Source: Desmodesmus armatus (taxonomy: Eukaryota > Chlorophyta > Chlorophyceae > Sphaeropleales > Scenedesmaceae). From it: a DNA stretch of 64,000 bases. The translations under genes and the position numbers were made by a program. Where the stretch lies: the NCBI GenBank assembly GCA_007449985.2, contig VIIQ02000644.1:310001-374000 (forward strand), read 5' to 3'. The notes beneath the pieces were generated by a model. That model did no database searches, was not told where the DNA came from, and saw only the letters and a list, made by a program, of their open reading frames with translations. This document shows positions 58,201-64,000 of this stretch, piece by piece; the stretch's first letter is position 1, and every line of letters begins with the position of its first letter.

Positions 58201-61200
58201 GGGGGTACTGCCCCATGCACCGGTGACTGCAGAGGCGCCAACTTGGAGATACGTGATCTGCGCACACAGAAGCAGACAACAAGGCGGGCTCAGGCAAGCT
58301 TCCAAAGGTGCTCAGCACAAGTCTCAAACACCACTGTATCCTGCACGCATCAGCCGCAGCTGAAGGTTGCAAGCATGCTGTAGGTGCCATAGTGGGCAAG
58401 GAGCAAAAACGAGCAGCCACGGTGGCACGACCGGTTCCATACGTTGCACGCCACGCGGCTTAAATATCTTACGCACACACACGACCCTTGGTGCTGTGCT
58501 GCTGTTGACTGGAGGCCCACCGCAAAAGCTAGGGAGTGGCCAGATGTGTGCTGATGGGAGCAGAGGGTTTGTGGAGTACTGCCACGTTCATTGTCTATGG
58601 CGCAAACTGATGAGCCGGCTTGCCCCTGCACCTCCCCCTTTATGCACCTGCGCGTATTATGGTTTCCTGTGCACCATGCAAGGGAGGCGCATGCGCACCT
58701 GTAACAGTACTGACAGCTGGGGCAGCAGCGGCAGCTGGATGTCCAAGTCTGCCGCGGCAATTAGCAGCTGTGCGGCCTCCTGAGGACCAAAGGCAGACAG
58801 CAGCGAATCCCGGCCACTGTCCGTAGCACCTGGTGCCGCACCGTCGTCGCTCTGCATCAGCGGCAAGGCAGTACAAAAGCACAGTATGGTATGTCACACA
58901 GTTGACAGCCGCACTTTGCTGCACACAGCACAGTTGGGTGGACTGTCTGCGATTGCTAGCCAAAGAGCGCCCACACAAACGTCTGACAGAAGGTCACGCC
59001 CAAGGCCAACGTGACAAATTATGCGCAGCCAGACGCCCGTGTACAGCACGAGACACCACAAGGGTTGGTACTGCTCAACCCCGTGCTCAAGACTGGTGCC
59101 TGATTACCTCCAAGCAACAATATCAGCAGAGTGGATGGCTCCGCAACGGCTGCAGGGACAGCCTGATGCAGCGAAAAGCTTACGTCCTTTTGAACAAGGT
59201 TCACGCTGCTCACGCTCGATGCTGTTCCCACACAGGGCATAAATGCAGCCGTGCATCATACATACCTTCTGTGCTGGTGCATCGGTGAATATCTCTGTGA
59301 GCACAATCTGTAGTGCTGCTGCGTGGACCTGCAGCTGCCAAGCAGCCGCCTCGCCATCCCCCAGCTGCTGGTCCAGTTTGAATGAGGGCAAGTGGGCTGA
59401 CACCGGCAGGCAGGCCTGACCGACAGGCATACATACAAGCGACAGGAACAGCAAGGGAAGCGACGCAGAGACAGCATAAGGATGCTGAATGGCAGCACAT
59501 GTGGGTGCATGTATAGAATTTCTCTCAGGTGTCACACTGCCAAAGCAGTCGCAACAGCCATTGTCGACAGCCAAGCATCCCACACCATCTACTCTGACAC
59601 TCCTTACATGAAGGGGCCCAGCCATGCCCTCTACTGCTGTGTCAAGTATGCCCTCAGCAATAACAGCAAACTGCCGCAGTTGGCATCTTGGCAAAGATCA
59701 GGATGTGGATCAGGTCGCACCTTCAAGCCCTGCCACAGCTCAGGTTGAGTCCTGAGCAACTCCACAGCACCGTGTGCAGCAGCCTGGTTCTCCCAAAGCA
59801 CCACCAGCACACGCATGACCCCTGCCAGCAGCCTCGGCTGGCCGGCTAGCAGCTGAGGTGCTTGCTTCAGCAGCTGCAGCAGCCCGTCGAGTGAGGAGAA
59901 GGGTGGTGAGGGGGACTTCTTGCTGCTGGAGGCTGCTGCTGGTGGGTCTTGAGGCTGCAGGCTGCTGGGGAAGCAGAGGGCATCCAGGATCTCTGGGTGG
60001 TACCTGTGGAAAAAGAGAATATTGTGAGAGGCTAGTGTGATGTGAGGGGCTGATGTGACTGCGTGATGCGAGGGGATGTACAGGGCAGAGGGCATCCAGG
60101 ATCTCTGGATGCTACCTGTGGGGAAAGGGCCATAAGAAAGTGTGAAAAAAGACGAGAGTGTGAGAGGGTGCTGTGACAGCGTGGTGTGAGGGGCTGATGC
60201 GAGGGGTTGTGGCAGGGCAAGGCAATGTGGCCCTGGGCCCCAGCCCGGCACCGCGTTTTATACTTCCACATTTGCTGCTGTGGAAGCAGAGGGCATCCAG
60301 GATCTCTGAGTGGTACCTGTGGGATAAGAGCCATGAGAAAGTGCGAAAAAGAGGATAGTGTGAGAGGGTGCTGTGACAATGTGTTGTGAGGGGCTGATGT
60401 GAGGGGCTGATGTGAGGGGCTCATGTGAGGGGATGTACAGGGCAGAGGGCATCCAGGATCTCTGGATGGTACCTGTGGGGAAAAAGCCATGAAAAAGTGT
60501 GAAAAAAGAGGATAGTGTGAGAGGGTGCTGTGACAGCGTGGTGTGAGGGGCTCATGTGAGGGGTTATGGCAGGGCGAGGCAATGTGGCCCTGGGCCCCAG
60601 CCCGACACTGCATTTCATACTTCCACATTTGCTGCTGGGGATGCAGAGGGCATCCAGGATCTCTGGGTGATACCAGTGGGAAAATGGCCATGTGGAAATG
60701 GGGGACGAGGGGATACTGTGAGAGGAACTGTAACAGGATTATGTGAGAATGTTGGAGGGAAAGCCATGTGGCCCTGGTCCCAGCCCAACACCGAAGCTGG
60801 GAACTGTTCACACTGCCACACATGCCCATCAGTTTATACTGCCACATATTCTGGCTTCCTCAACTTGATGCCGTTGAACGGCACCCTCACCCCCACCCCG
60901 CAGACAATGCCACAGCCGCACCTCACGCCCGCCTCCAGGAGCGCCAAGCATGACAGTCCCATCTCTTGCCACACAGTACTGCCGCCGAGTTGTAGGCTCG
61001 ATCGTACCCCCGCCGGGGCTGCAGCTGCTGTACTATAGGTACTACAACAGCCTGTCCAGCCCTGTGTACTACATGTAGTATGTCGCCACACACTACAGCT
61101 GATATGACAGCAAACCTGTGACTATGCCGACATCAATTCAGCACGCAGCCGCACCTCACACCGGCCTCCAGGAGCGCCAAGCAGGACAGTGCCATCTCAG

Positions 61201-63976
61201 GCTCACTGGCGGCCACATCAGGCCGTAGAGGCTCCACCAGCGCTGCCTTGAGTCCAGGCAGGGCCGTGAGTAGCACCGCAAACAGGCCGCTGGGCCTCAA
61301 CCAGCCGCCAGCCCCTCCTGTGGTTGGCGGCAGCAGTGAGCAATGGGACAGAGCATTTGGTAGGTCCCAGGAGAATCAGGTCGCTGTGAGTGTGATGGTG
61401 ACGATCAGCAGCACAACCGTAGCAACCGACAGCACAGACGAAACTAGGGGCCCCTACTGACCACCCTGACTGGCTGTAATTGTTGATGCTGCCGCAGGGT
61501 TGTCCGTCCACCCGATCCAAAAGATTCAACACCCACCGTCGCTCTAAAACACAACCAGCCCCACAAACACTAAAGCCCCACCAAACAACCAAGTAACAGC
61601 ACCCGGCAAGCACCTCCGCCCTTCTTGCATCCTGCAGGTATACATGCCGCCACTCTGTCACCACCCACCTTGAGAAGCGATGCCCAACCCTGTGGCTGCA
61701 ATGCCATGGTGGCCGCTATGACCCAGGGCATGTGCAGGGTTCAGGCCTGGCTGCACGGGGCCCTGCAGCGCCCCAGCCCTGCCGCTGTGCTGGGCCCCAG
61801 GGGTACTGCAGGGCCGCCACCGCTAGGGTTTGGCACGCCGCCCCTGAACCCTGCCCTGCTGCTCGGCTGCAGAGCAGGAGCCTGCATGGGAAGGAGATAG
61901 CAAAAGCATTTGTCTCACAAAGCTGTTACTGTACTGTAACATGGAAGGTACACGTGCACACCAGCACTGAAGCAGATTTGATGGCAGTGGCTTGCATGCC
62001 CGTGCAGAAGAAGCACCACTGCAGGCAACAGCCTTACCCAAGACATGCATGCAGCAACATCAAGGCTGCTTCAACCTACAGCCAGCCAAACCACACCCCA
62101 AGTGAATGTTGTGAAGCCCGCACCGCACCTGCAGAATGGCAAAGGTGTTGAGGGCCTGCCTTGCCAGCAGCTGGAGCTCCGCTGAGTAGGCGTACAGCAC
62201 ATAGCTGGTGATGACAGCTGCAGGACGCATGCTGCCTCCGGGGGGCTCCTGCATGCACAACCACAAGATAATTTTGTTTCATAGTTGTTTTTTTGTGTTT
62301 CATGTTTATTTTGTATTTTTTGCCTCCAGGAGGCTCCTGCATGCACAATTACAAACCGGTTGGCGGCAACCATGAGCTCGTACTTTTACAGTAAAAATGC
62401 CGCCTGAGGCACGGCTGCACTGCAATGACATGGGCATGCATGACAGACATCAATAACATCCAAATGCTCGACATCCATAAGTGCTGAACCATCCCTGATT
62501 CTGGGACAGGCAGAGAGACACGCCTTGACTGACTTGACAAAGGCCACCCACCATTCCCCAGTACTGTTGCAGGGGCATCTCTGGCGACAGGTGCGCGCAT
62601 GCGCCCAGCAGCAGCGGCACAAGCCGCAGCATCTCCAGCGCCAGGGTCATAGCGGCCTGCATCAGCTGGCTGTTGCCCTCCACCTGGTCAGCCATGGCCT
62701 GCAGGAGCGGGGCTGGAGGAGGCAGGGCTGCCGACAGGTAGCCATGGCCTGCAAGCAGCAACACATGCGAAAGGAGGGGGTGTTGCACCGCAGATGTTGT
62801 TGATTGGCCTGCTTCAAAGGGTGGCACGTGCTCAAGAATGTGCAAACCAGAACATAGCAGGAAGCAAATCGCCACAAACCCACTAACACACGACACAGCT
62901 ACTGGGAACACTGAACAGCTGATCAGTGTGCCCAGTAGCTGTGTCGTGTATTAGTGGGTTTGTGGCGATTTGCTTCCTGCTATGTTCTGGTTTGCACATT
63001 CTTGAGCACGTGCCACCCACTGGCCTGGGGTTCTGGCCAAGAGGCACAGTCTAGCAGTTGGTCAGTGCAGCCTGGTGCTTTGTTCTTGGGTGACATGTAG
63101 TGGGTTGCTGGCTACTTCACGCTCTCCTTTAGCTATCCTGCTGCCGTGCAGCTCCTCGATATGTAACTCCGGAACCAAACATCAGTGCTGTGATGGCTTG
63201 CTCTGGTGCAGCTCTTCAAAAAAAGAAAAAAAGAAAAAGAAAGGAGGGGAAGATACAAACATGTTGTAAGTTTCAACCCTATTTGAACCCTGAACCCTGA
63301 AGCAAGACGGATGGGGACATGACCAGCAGCACGAGTGTGAATGCAGTAGCGGGGCTGGGGGAGGCAGGGCTGGTAGCCATGGCCTGCAAGCAAGCAGCAG
63401 TACATGCAAAAGGCTCTTCGGGGCACCCTCATAAGCCTTTGGCTCGCTGGCGAGTGGGTTGAGATGCCCTACCACAATACATGTACTGTACTGTACTGTA
63501 CTGTACTGTACTGTACTGTACTGTACTGTACTGTACTGTACTGTACTGCACTGCACTGTACTGTACTGTACTGAAAGGAGGAGGGTGTTTTCGCCGCTGG
63601 ATGTTGCCGACTGGCCTGCTTCACAGACGGAAGGGGGAGACACGAACATGCGTAGGCGGTAACCCCACTTGAACCCTGAACCCAGACGGATGGGGATTAA
63701 CCAGCAGCCCGAGCGTGGATGCAGCAGCAACCCACCTGCTATCGCCAGGTGATGCACCATGCGTGCTGCCAGCACAGTCACCAGGACGCCCCTGGGAGGG
63801 CCCAGTCCCTTGGGCCCTGCGCACCACCTCCTGCCCTCAGCGCCTGCTGTCAGCGCCATCCGCACTGCTGCGAGCGCATCTGCTGCAAGGTTCCAGCGGT
63901 CCGATGGATCAGCAAACGGCAGCCACGGCAGCGCACCCAACACCCTGTACAAACCAACGGTAGGGATGGAAATCAC
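52278..63976 (-). CDS. NUP188: Nucleoporin NUP188, C-terminal part (17 exons, 5' end outside window)
   Basis: Exons (minus) 63944-63736, 62748-62552, 62248-62129, 61881-61669, 61317-61155, 60003-59721, 59415-59266, 58851-58699, 58257-57972, 57543-57429, 57029-56780, 56404-56227, 56009-55799, 55484-54734, 54524-53728, 53343-52935 and 52571-52278 code about 1590 residues of helical repeats. NUP188 is an inner-ring scaffold of the nuclear pore. The assignment rests on the C-terminal order found in plant NUP188: SPRHQQWCLLLSLWVSVLRQ, LLTLSNILEAERAMQLLKFM, ALDGWFKVCVAGG, EAVYTVCEHAVELLV. NUP205 is the main alternative. Exon 55484-54734 has long Ala-rich inserts. Junctions agree in phase except 61669/61317, and exon 61881-61669 has an in-frame TGA. 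The first exon may instead run on past 63944, since the frame stays open to the window edge. Stop at 52278. Confidence 0.82.
60086..60680 (-). repeat. Four copies of a NUP188 acceptor/exon-start segment
   Basis: The acceptor and exon start at 60010-59976 (CCACAG|GTACCACCCAGAGA, TCCTGGATGCCCTCTGC on minus) recurs at 60122-60086, 60322-60286, 60479-60442 and 60679-60642, embedded in repeated GTGAGGGGCTGATGTGAGG and GCCATGAGAAAGTG blocks. Copies at 60200-60360 and 60555-60700 also share GCAATGTGGCCCTGGGCCCC. Two copies carry GATACC or GCTACC instead of GGTACC, altering the first codons. Confidence 0.92.
60910..60965 (-). repeat. Copy of a NUP188 donor segment
   Basis: TGTCATGCTTGGCGCTCCTG and GAGGCGGGCGTGAGGTGCGG C (minus, 60957-60914) repeat the end of exon 61317-61155 (CTGTCCTGCTTGGCGCTCCT GGAGGCCGGTGTGAG|GTGCGGC) including the donor. 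Offset about 235 bp. Confidence 0.88.
61741..61743 (-). other. In-frame TGA inside a NUP188 exon
   Basis: The frame set by the flanking exons reads ...APCSQA-TGA-TLHMPWVIAATMALQPQG. The 24 residues after the TGA look conserved and end at a strong donor (AAG|GTGGGT), while the 46 before it are Gly/Pro/Ser-rich. Confidence 0.6.
62326..62352 (-). repeat. Copy of a NUP188 acceptor/exon-start segment
   Basis: GTGCATGCAGGAGCCTCCTG GAGGCA (minus) repeats GTGCATGCAGGAGCCCCCCG GAGGCA, the acceptor and EPPGG start of exon 62248-62129. The offset is 97 bp. Confidence 0.85.
62819..63018. repeat. Near-perfect 200-bp palindrome (96-bp arms, 8-base loop)
   Basis: Arms 62819-62914 and 62923-63018 pair about the centre 62918.5 with two mismatches (62887/62950 and 62907/62930) and the loop ACAGCTGA. 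It lies in the NUP188 intron between exons 63944-63736 and 62748-62552. Confidence 0.95.
63280..63420 (-). repeat. Copies of intron and acceptor sequence in a NUP188 intron
   Basis: 63330-63412 (GGGGCTGGGGGAGGCAGGGC, GTAGCCATGGCCTGCAAGCA) parallels 62706-62770, which contains the acceptor of exon 62748-62552. 63278-63345 (TTGAACCCTGAACCC..., GACGGATGGGGA, ACCAGCAGC) parallels 63667-63728 next to exon 63944-63736. Confidence 0.75.
63418..63575. repeat. TGTAC-tailed dispersed element, copy 4, with long pentanucleotide array
   Basis: GGGGCACCCTCATAAGCCTT TGGCTCGCTGGCGAGTGGGT precedes a (TACTG)n array of about 18 units at 63483-63573. The core matches 19340-19378 in reverse orientation. Confidence 0.8.
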
Positions 63977-64000
63977 AGCGCGCTCAATGTTGTTGGTGTA

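Noticed and set aside
1..63976. Search for CRISPR arrays, prophage, bacterial insertion sequences or gene-cluster defence systems
   Set aside because: The window is eukaryotic nuclear DNA with spliced genes. The direct repeats present are tandem or degenerate and have no CRISPR-like spacing.

Overview
The window is nuclear DNA of a green alga, most likely of the class Chlorophyceae (Scenedesmus/Tetradesmus-like or Haematococcus-like). The reasons are intron-rich genes with GT-AG introns and exons as short as 9-16 bases, abundant CAG/GCA runs coding Ala, Gln and Ser, TGTAA motifs downstream of several stop codons, plant-type interstitial CCCTAAA repeats, and plastid and mitochondrial proteins of plant type. 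Gene models were built by hand from conserved protein blocks, splice-site motifs and reading-frame phase. No species assignment was possible without a search.

Layout: 1-216 (minus) N-terminus of an FAD-dependent glycerol-3-phosphate dehydrogenase, head-to-head with 534-2128 (plus) plastid SufA. 3936-5751 (plus) FIS1, converging on 7597-10648 (minus), a secreted protein with an ADAM-type disintegrin-like domain. 10649-14171 is repeat-rich. 14172-21612 (minus) is NDUFAF5, a complex I assembly factor in 11 exons, head-to-head with 21919-26022 (plus), an FtsH-like M41 metalloprotease homologue. 26460-31137 (plus) is a MYND-finger protein. 32356-33171 (plus) is a coiled-coil protein with a putative plastid transit peptide. 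34777-37649, 41211-44474 and 49636-50847 (all plus) are low-complexity proteins, of which the first two share a C-terminal motif. 44475-49635 holds repeats and one orphan coding exon. 52278 to the end (minus) is the C-terminal part of NUP188, a nuclear-pore scaffold protein, in 17 recognised exons.

Most genes with recognised functions serve organelles (Fe-S assembly, mitochondrial fission, complex I assembly, plastid proteolysis, mitochondrial glycerol-3-phosphate oxidation). They are unlinked housekeeping genes rather than a pathway cluster. Two pairs are divergent and share promoter regions of about 300 bp.

The most striking feature is not a gene. In at least four neighbouring genes (NDUFAF5, the M41-like gene, the MYND gene and NUP188), introns and 3' flanks carry tandem copies of short segments that span an exon-intron boundary. 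Examples are four copies of the NDUFAF5 exon 10 start, three copies of its terminal exon, four of an M41-like donor segment and five of a NUP188 acceptor segment. Other items worth a second look are the algal disintegrin-like protein, a dispersed element with a TGTAC pentanucleotide tail, a near-perfect 200-bp palindrome in a NUP188 intron, and an in-frame TGA inside a NUP188 exon.
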